Made by a program: the position numbers and the translations under genes. From assembly GCF_000708265.2 (NCBI RefSeq), contig NZ_JCKI01000009.1, forward strand, positions 124,001 through 188,000: a DNA stretch of 64,000 bases, written 5' to 3'. How positions within the stretch are numbered: the first letter of the stretch is position 1; the number at the start of each line of letters is the position of its first letter. Below the pieces are notes generated by a model that did not search any database, had not been told where the DNA came from, and worked only from the letters and a program-made list of their open reading frames with translations. Of the stretch, positions 19,033 to 29,096 are shown piece by piece. The stretch comes from Pedobacter sp. R20-19 (GTDB lineage: Bacteria > Bacteroidota > Bacteroidia > Sphingobacteriales > Sphingobacteriaceae).

Positions 19033-19058
19033 CCAGAAGTGCTTGGCGGCACCTCTGG
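19033..19058 (+). promoter_or_regulatory. Stem-loop between fecR and susC
   Basis: An inverted repeat pairs CCAGAAGTGC (19033-19042) with GCACCTCTGG (19049-19058), with one A/C mismatch and a 6-base loop. It lies 23 bp after the FecR stop and 94 bp before the susC start. A run of ten A precedes it and no T-run follows on the plus strand. It is therefore not a classical terminator for fecR, but it could modulate read-through or mRNA stability. Confidence 0.4.
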
Positions 19059-19151
19059 AAATAATTTGGATGCCGATAAATAACTATCAACTATTAACCA
19101 CATCATGCAAAGCCTTCGAAACGTAAGCATGATGCTAAACCAAACAAACAA

Positions 19152-22100
19152 ATGTATAAAAATTTTACTTCACTCGGGTTGCCCCACAGGCAGCTCAGCA
19201 AACTGCTGCTTGTTATGCGACTTACGGCCACGATCTTAATGATTGCTTTTATGCAATTGAGCGCATCAACCAGGGCGCAAAAAGTTTCTATTGTGGAAAA
19301 AAATGCGCCTCTGGAACGTATCTTGAAAGAGATCCGCAAGCAAAGTGGCTATGATATTATTTATGATCTCAGCATCGTGCTGGATGCCAGGCCTGTATCC
19401 ATTAACGTTAACCAGGTTAATGTTTTTGAGGCCATTCAGAAATCACTGGCCGCCCAGCCGCTTACCTTTTCGGTTGATGGTAAAACAATTATCATTAAAG
19501 AACAGACTTCAATAGACAAGTTAAAGGATATCGTTAACGATTATGAAGTGAAAATTACGGTTAGGGATTCTTTAAACAGACCATTGCCAGGTGCTAATGT
19601 TTATAACAAAACCATCAATAAGATGTACGTTACGGATAAAGCGGGAGAGCTAGTGATTAAAGATATTCCGGCCAATGGCTTTGTTCTTCAGATTACTTAT
19701 CTAGGCTATAAGGGCGAGGAGATTTTTGTAGATAGAAAAACCGGAAGTTTTTTAGTGAACCTACAGCCAGTATCAGCTGTGCTGGATGAGGTAAGCGTAG
19801 TTTCTAACGGTTACCAGAAAATAAGCAAAGAACGGGTTGCCGGAGCATATAGCGTAATTACGGCTAAAGATTTACAGGCAAATCCTGCGGTAAATATTCT
19901 GGAACGCCTCGAAGGGCAGGTAGCAGGTGTAAAGTTCAATATTAAAGGCAATACTGTTCAAATTCGTGGGGTAAATAATTACGGCGGCGGTGGTGGTATA
20001 CCTTTAATCGTCTTGGATGGCTTTCCTCTGATGAATCCGAGTGACCTTGCAACTTTAACCACCCCCGTAAGCGGTAATACATTTGGTAATTCAGTTATTA
20101 GCAATGTAAATATTGCAGATATTGAGCAGATTACCTTTTTAAAAGATGCTTCTGCTACATCCATATGGGGCTCTAGGGCAGCAAATGGTGTAATTGTAAT
20201 TGAAACTAAAAAAGGTAGGAAGATAGCCCCTTCATTGAATGTTGGTTATATTTTTGGGATCTCTAAAAACCCTTCCATTTCAGATTTAAACTGGATGAGC
20301 AGTGCGGAGTATATCAATTTAGAACAGGAAATGGTGGATAAAGGATTGATTGTAGATCCTGCTGCTGCCTCACCATCTAACGCCATTTATACAGCAAACA
20401 ATAGTGAGGCTACGGAATGGATGTTTAGGGTGAAAAGAGGCACTGCTACCGCTGCACAGCGTGATGCAGCCCTGGCTGAAATTGGCTCGAGAGATGGCAT
20501 GAAGCAGATTGAGGATCATTTATTGCAGAATGCCATAAACCACCAGTATAACCTATCTTATTCTGGCGGTTCAGAAAGTAGCACCTATTACATTTCCGGA
20601 AATTATACAAAAGATATTCCCATCTTTAAAAGTAACTACGGCGAAAATGCCTTTGTAAATGCCAATACCTCAACAGATTTTTTCAATAAAAAAATCACAT
20701 TAAGGGCATTGTTCAACTATCAGTATTCTAAATCTCAGTACAATGCTGCAGCGGTTAATGCGCTTTCGGTAAGTACTACAGCGCTTCGTCCTTATGATCT
20801 GTTAATTGATGCCAATGGCAACAGTATTGGGCGAAATATCATTATCCGTGAATCAGTAGCCAACTCAATGGTGGCACAAGGGTATCTTCCATTCACCTAT
20901 AATACCATGGATGAGTTGAACTATTCTAACTCTATCACAAAAAACAATGTGATTAGAATGAGTGCTGGTTTAAATGGTAAAATTGCGAAATGGTTAAATG
21001 CCGATGTTTCAATATCCAATCAACGTCAGTTCTCAAATGGTTATACGCTTGATGAATTAAACAGTTACACAGGTAGATTATTGGTAAATACCTTTACAGT
21101 AGTTACAAACGGAAAAGCTGTTAACAATGTAAATTATGGGGGCAGATATGCTACTTATGGCAGCACCGCTACAGAAACTTCATTAAGAGGGCAATTAAAT
21201 TCTGACTTTAATATTGGTGGCAAACATCAGTTTAATGCAATAGCGGGCGCCGAGATTAGGGAAACCGAATCTGGTAGTACTTCTGAAACCAGATATGGTT
21301 ACAATGAGGATACCCGAACCATTATAACAGTTAACCCTACGGTGCAATATCCAACCATGTATGGCTATTCACAATCATTAGGTACAAACTTGAGTAGTTT
21401 GGTGCGTTACAGGAAACGTTATTTATCCTATTATAGCAACGCATCTTACAGTTACAATGATAAATACTTTGCAACGGGAAGCGTGCGTTTTGATGATTAT
21501 ACACTATTAGGTGTAGACAGAAGCGAAAGAGCAGTTCCATTTTGGTCAGTTGGTTTGAGATGGAATGCAAGCAAAGAAGATTTCTTTCAGCATTTAAACT
21601 GGTTAGATCAATTTAGTGTTCGTGCAACAATAGGTACCAGTGGGGTAGTGCCCTCTGCAGGAACTAATGTTCCAATCATTTCAGTATCAGGTACTGATGC
21701 AAGAACCGGACAGCCGATTGCAAGTATCGAAACACCTGCAAACTCTGAACTGGGGTGGGAAACCACCAGAATGGCGAACTTAGGGTTTGATTTTGGTTTT
21801 ATGAAGGGCCGGTTAGGCGGTAGTTTTGATGTTTACACTAAACGTACGACAGGTATTTTAGTGGCATTTCCTTATAATGCAACTTATGGATGGTCTAACC
21901 TTTCATTCAATAGTGGAACACTGAGTGGTAGCGGTTATGAATTTTCCCTTAATGGTGAACTGATCAGGGCAGGAAAATTCAGCTGGAAATCGATATTAAA
22001 TTTTGGTTATAATACCAATAAGGTAACTGAATCCCGTTTGGCTAATAATGCCAGTACCATAGTAGGATCTGGAACCGCTATAGAAGGCATGCCATTAGGA

Positions 22101-22754
22101 TCTTTGTATTTGTACAGATGGGCCGGTCTTGATAGTAAAGGACAATCTCAAATTTACGACCGAAATAATAATATCATTAATAATACCACTAACCTGACCA
22201 ACGCTTTTACAAAAGATGATCTGGTATATGTTGGAAGACAGTATGCACCTTATACAGCTGGTTTTAATCATAATTTTAAATATGGTCAGCTGGAATTGGG
22301 CGTAAGAGTAACCGGTTATTTCGGGCATGTTTTTCTGAAAAATGCAGTAACCAATTATCCAACAACTGCAGACTTTGCTTATAGTGGTGTACTAGGCCGT
22401 CAAGGGGAACTGGCTGATCGATGGAGAAAACCTGGTGACGAGGCTTTTACAGATGTACCGGGAATAACTGGTGTGAATTTTAACAGCATTAACCGTTATC
22501 GTTTTTCTGATGCTTTGGTTAGAAGCGCTGATAATATTCGTTTACAACAGGTATCATTATCCTACATTGTTCCCCAACGTTTCTTGCCGCGTAATCTTGT
22601 AAAATCAATTGCACTTTCTGCAAATGTTAGAAATCTGGGCATTATTTGGCGGGCCAATAAAGATGGAATTGATCCTGAATTCATCAATACAGGAAACTTC
22701 GGGAGTGTAACCCCTACACCTAGTTATGTTTTTGGAATAAACGCCACACTATAA
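19152..22754 (+). CDS. SusC-family TonB-dependent receptor with STN signalling domain
   Basis: This 1200-residue outer-membrane importer starts with a long leader and signal peptide (about residues 1-43, ending ASTRAQ). A secretin/TonB short N-terminal (STN) domain (about 45-115, APLERILKEIRKQSGYDIIY) is the part that signals to FecR. A carboxypeptidase-like domain follows (about 130-210, NRPLPGANVYNKTINKMYVT). The SusC plug has VQIRGVNNYGGGG, PLIVLDGFPL and KDASATSIWGSRAANGV, and a barrel ends in NATL. The variant GYQKISKERVAGAYSVIT replaces the canonical GYGTQKK motif. It starts a run with SusD, thioredoxin-like proteins and an S41 protease, which suggests a peptide-like substrate. That inference rests only on context. 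Confidence 0.95.
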   Translation: MYKNFTSLGLPHRQLSKLLLVMRLTATILMIAFMQLSASTRAQKVSIVEKNAPLERILKEIRKQSGYDIIYDLSIVLDARPVSINVNQVNVFEAIQKSLAAQPLTFSVDGKTIIIKEQTSIDKLKDIVNDYEVKITVRDSLNRPLPGANVYNKTINKMYVTDKAGELVIKDIPANGFVLQITYLGYKGEEIFVDRKTGSFLVNLQPVSAVLDEVSVVSNGYQKISKERVAGAYSVITAKDLQANPAVNILERLEGQVAGVKFNIKGNTVQIRGVNNYGGGGGIPLIVLDGFPLMNPSDLATLTTPVSGNTFGNSVISNVNIADIEQITFLKDASATSIWGSRAANGVIVIETKKGRKIAPSLNVGYIFGISKNPSISDLNWMSSAEYINLEQEMVDKGLIVDPAAASPSNAIYTANNSEATEWMFRVKRGTATAAQRDAALAEIGSRDGMKQIEDHLLQNAINHQYNLSYSGGSESSTYYISGNYTKDIPIFKSNYGENAFVNANTSTDFFNKKITLRALFNYQYSKSQYNAAAVNALSVSTTALRPYDLLIDANGNSIGRNIIIRESVANSMVAQGYLPFTYNTMDELNYSNSITKNNVIRMSAGLNGKIAKWLNADVSISNQRQFSNGYTLDELNSYTGRLLVNTFTVVTNGKAVNNVNYGGRYATYGSTATETSLRGQLNSDFNIGGKHQFNAIAGAEIRETESGSTSETRYGYNEDTRTIITVNPTVQYPTMYGYSQSLGTNLSSLVRYRKRYLSYYSNASYSYNDKYFATGSVRFDDYTLLGVDRSERAVPFWSVGLRWNASKEDFFQHLNWLDQFSVRATIGTSGVVPSAGTNVPIISVSGTDARTGQPIASIETPANSELGWETTRMANLGFDFGFMKGRLGGSFDVYTKRTTGILVAFPYNATYGWSNLSFNSGTLSGSGYEFSLNGELIRAGKFSWKSILNFGYNTNKVTESRLANNASTIVGSGTAIEGMPLGSLYLYRWAGLDSKGQSQIYDRNNNIINNTTNLTNAFTKDDLVYVGRQYAPYTAGFNHNFKYGQLELGVRVTGYFGHVFLKNAVTNYPTTADFAYSGVLGRQGELADRWRKPGDEAFTDVPGITGVNFNSINRYRFSDALVRSADNIRLQQVSLSYIVPQRFLPRNLVKSIALSANVRNLGIIWRANKDGIDPEFINTGNFGSVTPTPSYVFGINATL

Positions 22755-22759
22755 TCAAT

Positions 22760-24130
22760 ATGAAAAAGAGATATTCAATGATATGGTTTGTCCTGGCTAT
22801 TGCTGTGGCAGGCTGCAGAAAGTATGTAGAAATAGATCAGCTTTCTGTTAGAACACTAAAGTATACTTCAGATTTCAGGTATACCATGAATAATAATAAT
22901 GTATTGGAGGGTACATTTTCTTATCCGATTCTGTCGGGTGATGATACTGAAATCACCGATGCCACCAGGCAAAATAACCTGGGCGATATTTTAAGCAATG
23001 TATATACCTGGGCTCCGAAATATACTTCAGAAAGTCAAAGCGATGCAGATTGGGATAAACAGTATAAAGCCATTTATACCTGTAATGAGGTTCTGCAAGG
23101 TGTTTTAGAATCGAAAGATGGCAGTGAAGCTGAAAAGCAGAAAATATATGCCGAAGCCTTGGTACATCGTGCTTATGCTTACCTCATTTTGGTAAACATG
23201 TACGGTAAACAATATAACAGTACAACAGCTTCTACTGATTTGGGCGTGCCTTTGCTTACCACACCAAGTTTATATACCAAGCTTAACAGAGCATCTGTAG
23301 CTGATGTTTACGATTTGATTTTAAAAGACCTTAAAGCCGCTATCAGTCGTCTTCCGGGATTACCAGAATACAATGTTCGGCCTGCCAAGGTTTCAGTATA
23401 TGCTTTACTGGCTAAAACCTATTTAAATAGGAGAGATTTTAACAATGCCAGCCTTTATGCAGATAGTACGCTGGCATTGCAAAGTGGCCTGCTCGATTTA
23501 AAAACATACGAAAACAACCCAGGTACAATTCCGGTAAGGTTAAGTAATCCGGAGGTGATTTTTTCAAAGATTGCCAATGTGGTTTATACCGCCATTCCGG
23601 TAAGCAATAATCTGCTCACTTCCATGGGATCGACAGATTTACGATATAAACTTTTTACAGATGCAAGAAGCCGGTTTGGAACACAGTTAAGTACGGCCTT
23701 CACAGGAAGAGCATCATGCCGATACCTGATTAATGAATTTGTGATTAATAACGGGCCATCGGTACCAGAAATGATGTTGATTAAGGCAGAGTGTTTAGCC
23801 AGGGCCGGCAGAACTGCCGATGCTATAACACTGGTTAATAATCTCAGAATCAAACGTTTTACAACGGCTAATTATGTGCCCTTAACCGCATCAAGTGCTG
23901 GTGATGCCCTTCGTATCGTAATAGAAGAAAAAAGAAAAGAATTTTTTGGTACGGGCATCCGTTGGTTTGATCAGAAAAGGTTAAACCTGGATAATGATTT
24001 TGCCCAGGTAAAAACCCGAAATTTTAAAAACCTGGATTATACCCTTCAACCTAATTCCAACCTCTATTTATACCCAATTGGTGATAAATACATATTGCTA
24101 AATCCCGAATTGGAACAAAATCCACGATAG
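22760..24130 (+). CDS. SusD/RagB-family lipoprotein
   Basis: This is the partner of the preceding SusC, beginning 5 bp after its stop. It has a lipoprotein signal with cysteine in AIAVAGCRKY (residue 19). TPR-like helices (EALVHRAYAYLILVNMYGKQ) and the family motifs PSVPEMMLIKAECLARAGRT, EEKRKEFFGTGIRWFDQKRL and the tail LYPIGDKYILLNPELEQNPR are clear. At 456 residues it is near the short end for the family. The substrate is unknown. Confidence 0.93.
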   Translation: MKKRYSMIWFVLAIAVAGCRKYVEIDQLSVRTLKYTSDFRYTMNNNNVLEGTFSYPILSGDDTEITDATRQNNLGDILSNVYTWAPKYTSESQSDADWDKQYKAIYTCNEVLQGVLESKDGSEAEKQKIYAEALVHRAYAYLILVNMYGKQYNSTTASTDLGVPLLTTPSLYTKLNRASVADVYDLILKDLKAAISRLPGLPEYNVRPAKVSVYALLAKTYLNRRDFNNASLYADSTLALQSGLLDLKTYENNPGTIPVRLSNPEVIFSKIANVVYTAIPVSNNLLTSMGSTDLRYKLFTDARSRFGTQLSTAFTGRASCRYLINEFVINNGPSVPEMMLIKAECLARAGRTADAITLVNNLRIKRFTTANYVPLTASSAGDALRIVIEEKRKEFFGTGIRWFDQKRLNLDNDFAQVKTRNFKNLDYTLQPNSNLYLYPIGDKYILLNPELEQNPR

Positions 24131-24143
24131 TATAAAAATCCCT

Positions 24144-26132
24144 ATGAAGAAACACATTTCAAAAATATGTCTGCTGTTGCTTTGCCCATTTTTTGGGCAG
24201 CAACTGGCAGCGCAAAGCTTAAGCTTTACACCTGAAAGGCCCTTACAACAGAAAAAAATCACCTTTAGTTATCAACCTAAAGGAGGCGATTTAGAGTTTA
24301 GTGATAATGCGAAAGCCACAATGGCATTTTACAGTGATTTTAAATGGCATACCACAAATGTCATTTTAAAGAGAGCAAAAGATAACTGGGAGGGCGAATA
24401 CTTGCTGCCAGCAAAGAGTGCTTTTATTGCGCTCAGGTTTTATCAGGGTGATTCTATTAATCCAGAAGCTACAGATAATAACAAGGGCATGGGTTATTTT
24501 AGCCGCACCTATTTAGAAAACAAAAAAGACGTTCCAGGTAGTTTTCTGGTTGAAGCTGCTTTTCATAGTGGCCTTACAGGTAACTGGAGCCTAAATAGTT
24601 TTTTAAATCCGGTTAAGGATGCTGCAATGGTAGATTCCCTGTTAAAAAAAGATGCTAAGTTTTTGCAAAACAATTTACGTAGCGTTTTATTTACCTATCT
24701 GGATCTTAAACGCCTTACCATGTCTGCTACGGATTTTGATGTTTTTGCAGATGAAACGATAAAGAATGAACTCAAAAAAGGGAATCTGAATGAGGACTTG
24801 CTTGCCGAAATGCAACGCTATTACCTTAAAATAAAAAACACCAAGGCGGCTGATCTCTTAGCGCAACAGATTGAATTAAACTATCCTAAAAGTGGTACAG
24901 CAAGATTGTTGTTATATAAAAAGGTAACTGAAGAGAAGTCTGGCGAAAACTTTCAAGCAGCCGCTGAAGATTACTTGAAAAGATTTCCGTATGTGGAATG
25001 GAAGAAAAATCCAGATGAAAAGGGATTTATCTACTACTCACTTTATAGAGGTTTGGCTGCAAACTATTTTGAAAGCGGACAAACAGAAAAGTTTTTGTCG
25101 CTTTTTAAAGATATCGATTTCAAAACAGCCAATGAAATCTATCGCTGGAACCTGACGCGAGGTGAAATGGCTGGTAAGGCAGACCGTAAGATGCTGTATG
25201 GTTTAAGTCTTAAAATTATACCGTATTTAATTGATCATCAGAAAGACGGATCTTATTTAATCGATTTTGATCATGACCAGCAAAAGGCGCAAGACAATGC
25301 CGATAACCAGATGAACGATCGCCTTTTTACTCATATTATCCTGGCAAAAGATCAGCAGGATTATGCTGGGGCCATACCGTATTTTAAATACCTGTCAAAA
25401 ACAGGCATGTACAGCAATGCAGATTTAAATGCCATGCATGTGTATATTTTGGAAAAGCTAGGTGATGAGAAATCCGTTAAACCACTACTGGAAAACAGTG
25501 TAGCTGCGAATGCCGTTACGCCGGCCATGTTTGAAAAATTAAAGCAGGTTTATATGGATGCGCACAATGGCAATGAAAATGGCTATCAGGAATACATTTC
25601 AGCGCTGATCCCGGCAGATAAAAAAAATGAGATGCGTATTCATGTGATGTCTAATATGGTGGATTACCCACTCATTCCTTTTAGTTTGGAAGATGCAGAT
25701 GGTAAGATGGTTCATTCAAAAGATTGGGCTGATCAAATTGTGGTAATTGATTTTTGGGCAACGTGGTGCAGGCCATGCATTGAAGCTTTCCCAGGTATGC
25801 AACTTTTGGTTGATCAGTATGCAAAAGATCCGAAAGTTGCCGTATATATGATTGGTACCATGCAGTTTGGTGACTATAAAGCAAAGTCTGTTAAGTATGT
25901 ACGAGACAATCATTATCGTTTCAATCTCTTGCACGATGCGGTGGGGGCAAAGGGCGAACAGGATCAGGTTTTTAGAAGCTTGACACCATTGTTCAAATCA
26001 TCTGCTATTCCCCGTAAAATCATCGTTAAAAATGGTAAAGTGCGCTACAGTTCTGAAGGTTATTCAGGAAGTCCAAGTCAGTTGCGCGATGAATTATCCA
26101 TGGCTATAGAAATATTAAGAGCAGAAAAATAA
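24144..26132 (+). CDS. TlpA-like thioredoxin-domain protein, long N-terminal extension
   Basis: This 662-residue exported protein has a signal peptide (residues 1-23, ending QQLAAQ). An Ig-like N-terminal region (about 25-115) and a helical, TPR-like middle (about 170-500) carry no motif that I recognise. The C-terminal TlpA/thioredoxin domain (about 510-655) has the active site VVIDFWATWCRPCIEAFPGM, with the CxxC cysteines near residues 541 and 544, and the cis-proline region SAIPRKIIVKNGK. The family performs thiol-disulfide exchange in the periplasm. It sits 13 bp after susD and 5 bp before the protease gene. It may reduce disulfides in imported peptides or help fold the locus's proteins. 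Confidence 0.85.
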   Translation: MKKHISKICLLLLCPFFGQQLAAQSLSFTPERPLQQKKITFSYQPKGGDLEFSDNAKATMAFYSDFKWHTTNVILKRAKDNWEGEYLLPAKSAFIALRFYQGDSINPEATDNNKGMGYFSRTYLENKKDVPGSFLVEAAFHSGLTGNWSLNSFLNPVKDAAMVDSLLKKDAKFLQNNLRSVLFTYLDLKRLTMSATDFDVFADETIKNELKKGNLNEDLLAEMQRYYLKIKNTKAADLLAQQIELNYPKSGTARLLLYKKVTEEKSGENFQAAAEDYLKRFPYVEWKKNPDEKGFIYYSLYRGLAANYFESGQTEKFLSLFKDIDFKTANEIYRWNLTRGEMAGKADRKMLYGLSLKIIPYLIDHQKDGSYLIDFDHDQQKAQDNADNQMNDRLFTHIILAKDQQDYAGAIPYFKYLSKTGMYSNADLNAMHVYILEKLGDEKSVKPLLENSVAANAVTPAMFEKLKQVYMDAHNGNENGYQEYISALIPADKKNEMRIHVMSNMVDYPLIPFSLEDADGKMVHSKDWADQIVVIDFWATWCRPCIEAFPGMQLLVDQYAKDPKVAVYMIGTMQFGDYKAKSVKYVRDNHYRFNLLHDAVGAKGEQDQVFRSLTPLFKSSAIPRKIIVKNGKVRYSSEGYSGSPSQLRDELSMAIEILRAEK

Positions 26133-26137
26133 TAAAA

Positions 26138-27769
26138 ATGAAGGGAAAGAAAATATTATGGAGCATGCTGTTGCTATTGATTGGCTACAATGCCCAGGCG
26201 CAGATGAATCCAAAAATTAAGTTGCAAGATGCGCTTAAGCTGATACAGGATAATTATGTAGATCCGGTGAATGATGAACAAGTGGTAGATGTGGCTATTA
26301 AAGCGATGTTAAGCGATTTGGATCCACATTCCAGCTACATCAGCAGAGAAGAAGTTGAAGCAATGAATGCATCAATGGCTGGTAGTTTTGCTGGGATCGG
26401 TATTCAGTTTGCCATGGTAGCCGACAGTACTTTTGTTACGGGCATTAATGCTGATGGACCTGCAGCCAGAGCAGGTTTACAAGTAGGTGATCAGATTACC
26501 AAAGTAGATGGAAAGTTAATTTTTGGTGTTGGCCTTAAAAACCAGGATGTGATGAATCGCCTGAGAGGCGAAAAAGGAAAGGCAGTTGAATTAAGTGTTG
26601 TTCGCAAATTTCAACCTGCGCCATTAACATTTAATGTAGTAAGGGCGCAAATTGCAGAACTGTCTATCACATCCTGTTACATGGTTAATAAAAATATTGG
26701 TTACATCGCCCTATCTATTTTCAGTCAGTCTACACGCCGGGAAATGGATGAAGCCTTAAAAAAATTGAAGGCTCAAGGCATGACTAAACTAATTTTAGAT
26801 CTACAATCTAACGGAGGCGGTTTGGTAGAAGCAGCAATTGGTGTTGCTGATGAGTTTTTATCTAAAGAGAAAATGGTGTTTTATTCGGTAACCAATAGTG
26901 GCGTAAAAGATCACTATTTAACAGGAGGTTTCGGACAATTTAACACGGGAGATTTAGTCGTCTTAATTGATGAATCTACCGCTTCCTCCAGCGAAATCTT
27001 AACAGGTGCCTTACAGGATTGGGATCGTGCGGTAATCGTTGGAAGAAGAAGCTTTGGTAAAGGTTTAATGCAAAAAGGGCTGCAACTTGCTGATGGATCA
27101 GTTATCCGCTTAACTGCAGCCCGGTATTATACCCCATCTGGCAGATCAATTCAGAAACCCTATGCAAAAGGCAAAACAGATTATTTTGAAGATTTTAACA
27201 GAAGAATGGCATCTGGCGAACTCACCGAAGGCGGCCATATAAACTTCCCTGATTCTTTACGATACAGTACACTGGTTAATAAACGCACCGTTTATGGTGG
27301 TGGTGGCATTATGCCTGATAAATTTGTAGCTATTGATACAGCGCTTTATAGTGCCTGGTTAAATAAACTAATGAATAGTGGGCTTGTTACTGCTGCTGCA
27401 TTTAATGATGTGCAACAAAATCGTGAAAGTTTATTAAAAACTTACCCCACTTTCGAATCTTTTAACGAAAGTTTCACCATCAGGAATGCCATGCTTAACC
27501 ACATTTTTGATTCAGCAACTGCCCGCAAAATAAAACTACCCGCTAAAACAGATGTTGCCGCTCAAAAAGCAATTGCGGTAGAATTAAAAGCAGAAATGGC
27601 AGATATGTTATACGTAGGGAAATCTTACGCCATTCAGGTGAGAAATGAAGCGAATAATTCATTTGATACCGCACTCTCGCTGCTAAAATCTCAGGCTGAT
27701 TATAATGGCCTGCTGGATGGAAAGCAGACAACAAAAACAAAATCTACAGGTAAAATTTCAAAGAAATAA
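26138..27769 (+). CDS. S41-family C-terminal processing peptidase with PDZ domain
   Basis: This 543-residue exported serine protease has a signal peptide (LIGYNAQAQ) and an N-terminal helical domain with SDLDPHSSYISREE. A PDZ domain covers about residues 80-165 (FAGIGIQFAMVADSTFV, GPAARAGLQVGDQITKVDGK). The S41 catalytic domain follows: LILDLQSNGGGLVEAAIGVA, then DESTASSSEILTGAL with the nucleophile Ser near 285, and GRRSFGKGLMQKG with the general-base Lys near 308. S41 tail proteases trim C-termini of periplasmic proteins. Placement between two thioredoxin-like genes in a SusCD operon suggests a substrate-processing role, for example peptide cleavage, but quality control is the alternative. 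Confidence 0.9.
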   Translation: MKGKKILWSMLLLLIGYNAQAQMNPKIKLQDALKLIQDNYVDPVNDEQVVDVAIKAMLSDLDPHSSYISREEVEAMNASMAGSFAGIGIQFAMVADSTFVTGINADGPAARAGLQVGDQITKVDGKLIFGVGLKNQDVMNRLRGEKGKAVELSVVRKFQPAPLTFNVVRAQIAELSITSCYMVNKNIGYIALSIFSQSTRREMDEALKKLKAQGMTKLILDLQSNGGGLVEAAIGVADEFLSKEKMVFYSVTNSGVKDHYLTGGFGQFNTGDLVVLIDESTASSSEILTGALQDWDRAVIVGRRSFGKGLMQKGLQLADGSVIRLTAARYYTPSGRSIQKPYAKGKTDYFEDFNRRMASGELTEGGHINFPDSLRYSTLVNKRTVYGGGGIMPDKFVAIDTALYSAWLNKLMNSGLVTAAAFNDVQQNRESLLKTYPTFESFNESFTIRNAMLNHIFDSATARKIKLPAKTDVAAQKAIAVELKAEMADMLYVGKSYAIQVRNEANNSFDTALSLLKSQADYNGLLDGKQTTKTKSTGKISKK

Positions 27770-27772
27770 AAT

Positions 27773-28915
27773 ATGAAAAAGATAATACTAACAGCTATTA
27801 CAGCCATGAGCACATTGATGTGCTTTGCGCAAACAGGTTACACTATAAAAGGTCATATTGGTAAATTAGGAAAACCTGCTAAAGCATTTCTATTGATTGA
27901 TATGGAAGGCAAGCAACAACTGGATTCGGCTGTTTTGGTAAATGGCGCATTTACTTTTAAAGGTACCGTTCCTTCACCCATGCAGGCTACACTTCGCCTT
28001 AAGCACGATGCTGCAATTGATACTCCGGGTAGAAGGGTAAAGGTTGATGGAATGGCGATCATCTTAGGTAATGAAAACATCACCATTACCGGAAAAGATT
28101 CTTTAAAAAACGCCATTATAAAAGGTTCTACATTAACAGATGAAAGCAAAAAAGTAGATGAATACCTGAAGCCTTTTTATACCAGTTATTATAATCTGAA
28201 TAAAGAGTATGCAGCACAACCTGAAGCTAAAAAACAAGACCGGGATTATATTCTGGATTTGGAAAAAAGAGCCAGAAAAATCGAACAAGAAATTGTGGAT
28301 GCTAAGATTGCCTATGTAAAGCAGAATCGAGAAAAGTATATGTCTTTAATGGCATTGAACTCTACGCTAAGCCCCGGTTTTGATGCCATAGCAATGGAAA
28401 AAGTATACCTCGGTTTGAGTACTGATTTAAGAAATTCTTATTTTGGAAAGCAGGTAGGTGAACGTATTGCCACTTTCAAGAAAACACAAGAAGGGGTGGA
28501 AGCTACAGATTTTACACAACCTGATGTGGATGGTAAACCTGTAAAACTTTCTGATTTTAAAGGTAAATATGTATTGATCGATTTTTGGGCATCATGGTGT
28601 GCTCCATGCAGAAGAGAAAACCCAAACCTGGTTAAAGTATATGAGCAATATAAATCTAAAGGATTTGAAATTTTAGGTGTTTCACTGGATAAAGCTACTG
28701 ACAAAGCTAAATGGATGAAAGCCATTGCTGATGATAAATTAACCTGGAAACAAGTTGGAGATTTAAAAGGGTGGGAAAATGATGCAGCGATGAAATATGA
28801 AGTGAAGGCTATTCCGATGAATTTTTTAATTGATCCTTCTGGTAAAATTATTGCAAAAGAACTTCGTGGTGCAGCGCTTGAAGCGAAGATGAAACAAATA
28901 TTTGAAGCAAAATAA
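27773..28915 (+). CDS. TlpA-family thiol-disulfide oxidoreductase with DUF4369
   Basis: This 380-residue exported protein has a signal peptide (STLMCFAQ). An N-terminal DUF4369-type beta domain covers about residues 20-130 (GYTIKGHIGKLGKPAKAFLL), followed by a helical linker (about 135-215). The C-terminal TlpA/AhpC-like domain (about 240-380) has DFKGKYVLIDFWASWCAPCR, with CxxC near 279-282, and AIPMNFLIDPSGKIIAKELR containing the cis-proline. It starts 3 bp after the S41 gene and is the last gene of the run; a strong terminator follows. Thiol-disulfide exchange in the periplasm is the family role; the partner is unknown. Confidence 0.92.
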   Translation: MKKIILTAITAMSTLMCFAQTGYTIKGHIGKLGKPAKAFLLIDMEGKQQLDSAVLVNGAFTFKGTVPSPMQATLRLKHDAAIDTPGRRVKVDGMAIILGNENITITGKDSLKNAIIKGSTLTDESKKVDEYLKPFYTSYYNLNKEYAAQPEAKKQDRDYILDLEKRARKIEQEIVDAKIAYVKQNREKYMSLMALNSTLSPGFDAIAMEKVYLGLSTDLRNSYFGKQVGERIATFKKTQEGVEATDFTQPDVDGKPVKLSDFKGKYVLIDFWASWCAPCRRENPNLVKVYEQYKSKGFEILGVSLDKATDKAKWMKAIADDKLTWKQVGDLKGWENDAAMKYEVKAIPMNFLIDPSGKIIAKELRGAALEAKMKQIFEAK

Positions 28916-28938
28916 TCAGTTTTATAGTTAATGATGAC

Positions 28939-28971
28939 AATGCAGGTTGATGGATGTCGCCTGCATTTTTT
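28939..28971 (+). terminator. Intrinsic terminator of the SusCD-TlpA-S41 operon
   Basis: A perfect 8-bp stem (AATGCAGG at 28939-28946, CCTGCATT at 28960-28967) merges into a run of six T, 24 bp after the last gene's stop. This is the clearest intrinsic terminator in the window. Confidence 0.8.
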
Positions 28972-29096
28972 GTTTAATCTTTTCAATGTTTGGTTTAATC
29001 AAATAAATGAATCTAGTTTCATCTTATTAATTTATACGATTGTATATAAGAAGAAAATGGATGATTGCTTTAAAGATAAGCTGATGATAAAATGGA

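Noticed and set aside
28438..28986. 182-codon open frame on the minus strand
   Set aside because: It is antisense to the conserved TlpA domain of the gene at 27773-28915 and crosses its terminator; the translation shows no family features.
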